Shown: positions 63,074 to 64,000 of the stretch, piece by piece | Layout of the letters: each line of letters begins with the position of its first letter | Numbering within the stretch: the stretch's first letter is position 1 | Source of the DNA: Mercurialis annua | Taxonomy: Eukaryota > Streptophyta > Magnoliopsida > Malpighiales > Euphorbiaceae | Assembly (NCBI RefSeq): GCF_937616625.2 | Contig: NC_065571.1 | Span: 48,345,651 to 48,409,650, forward strand | Direction: 5' to 3' | Length of the DNA: 64,000 bases | The notes under the pieces: generated by a model | Seen by the model: only the letters and a program-made list of their open reading frames with translations | What the model was told of the DNA's origin: nothing | Database searches by the model: none | Made by a program: the position numbers and the translations under genes

Positions 63074-64000
63074 TGTAATACCCCGTAATTTTAAGTGAAT
63101 AAAATATGGCACGAAGTCAAATTTGGATAATTAAAATATTAAAAATAATATTTCGAGGTTCGAATACTAAGAAAAATCTTCGTAAAATACCTATTTTGTT
63201 TATCGAGGAATAAAAGTCAAGTTTGACAATTTTAGGTCGTAAAATTTAAATCACAGGAAGTGATTTAATAAACTGGGAGTATATAAATTAAATTGAATTT
63301 ACAATTAAATTTAATTTATAATTGTCCCTAAAAATATATCATGGTTATAGGTTTTTAAAATTTAAATTTGCGAATTTAAATTTTAATAATCGAATTTAAA
63401 CGAGACTAATAAAGCTTGAAAAATTAAAATAAAATAATTTATAAGTCCCGAGCGAATATTTTGATGTCAATATTCGCGAAATAATTTTAGGAAGGTATCG
63501 TCAAAATTTTATGAAATTTGGACGTAGTTTATTTTATTAAGTGGGTCTAATTTAGCCCTAATAAATCTTAAATGATTTATTAAAAATAAAATATAGGTTC
63601 TGTGATTTTTATTCTATTTACGAATTGTGGAATTCATGATTAAAATTTTATAAAATGAGTTCGTTGTCCGTTTTAGTGCGGACGATAATTAAGAATTTGG
63701 ATTAAAGTGCGAAATTGAGCTAGGGGCCAAAGTGGTCATTTGATCAAATGAACAGCAGCTTGTTCATTTGTTCATATTCTTCGACAGTAACAGAGAAACG
63801 ATGCCCTAACCTCGTTCTTTCATCGTTTTCGACTCTGATTCTCGTTTTCGACTCCGATTTCTTCGGTAATCCGCAAGTAGACGTGGTAATAATCACGAAT
63901 TTGAATTCAATTATATATAAAACGGTTTATAATCGAAGAAATTACGTTAACCGTATCGAACCGATTGAGTTTCTCATTAATTTAATGTTTAGATTTTCGA
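63074..64000 (+). mobile_element. Start of a Tekay-like LTR, cut by the window end
   Basis: Starts TGTAATACCCCGTAATTTTA directly after a purine tract, and continues to the window edge without the closing CA. At 63720-63850 there is a segment typical of transcribed LTR sequence (ATGAACAGCAGC, then CCCTAACC and CTCGTTTTCGACTC repeats). It is a relative of, but not the same family as, the TGTAATATCCC elements. Confidence 0.7.

Overview
The window is nuclear DNA of a flowering plant, most likely a eudicot. It is AT-rich, has spliced genes with GT/AG introns, and is dominated by plant-type transposable elements: Mutator-like and Stowaway MITEs, Helitrons, Athila and Tekay-like Ty3/gypsy LTR elements, a CACTA end and LINE relics. 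I could not name the species. I found no rRNA or convincing tRNA genes, no CRISPR array and no bacterial genes.

Layout. 1-9.9 kb is AT-rich intergenic DNA with several target-site-bounded DNA transposons: a Mutator-like element at 471-1879, a composite of nested MITEs at 6054-7311 and a Helitron at 4564-5023. 9.9-14.5 kb holds an eight-exon ARF-like GTPase gene, an orthologue of Arabidopsis ARL1/ARF3, which is the best-supported gene. 17.5-18.8 kb holds an intact single-exon F-box/FBA gene. 20.87-28.1 kb is a tandem array with a unit of about 185 bp, split by a solo LTR (21740-27905) that itself contains a second solo LTR in the opposite orientation (23958-27050). 28.1-49.4 kb is a nest of retrotransposons. 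A solo LTR (30150-49108, target duplication CATAC) contains a gag-only Athila-like element (31400-37484, TCGGG) and a complete non-coding element with 2819-bp LTRs (38722-48830, GAAAC). 49.6-51.0 kb is one long foldback hairpin. 51.7-53.3 kb holds a three-exon membrane protein gene related to the NRT1/PTR (NPF) transporters. 53.6-57.3 kb is a head-to-tail run of Helitron-like elements carrying LINE fragments and a CACTA end. 58-62.8 kb holds unrecognised coding-like patches and a broken Helitron Rep/helicase N-terminal region. From 63074 to the window end runs the start of a Tekay-like LTR.

The three host genes show no sign of working as a unit. They belong to Golgi GTPase function, ubiquitin-ligase substrate recognition and membrane transport. 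The most interesting material is in the repeats. The large-LTR family carries different short palindromic cassettes in different copies. Some copies also carry a duplicated module bounded by splice-like sites, and the internal region of the complete copy appears to be built from older LTR ends. The 1.38-kb foldback could produce a very long double-stranded RNA. All identities were assigned by reading the sequence; no database search was run.
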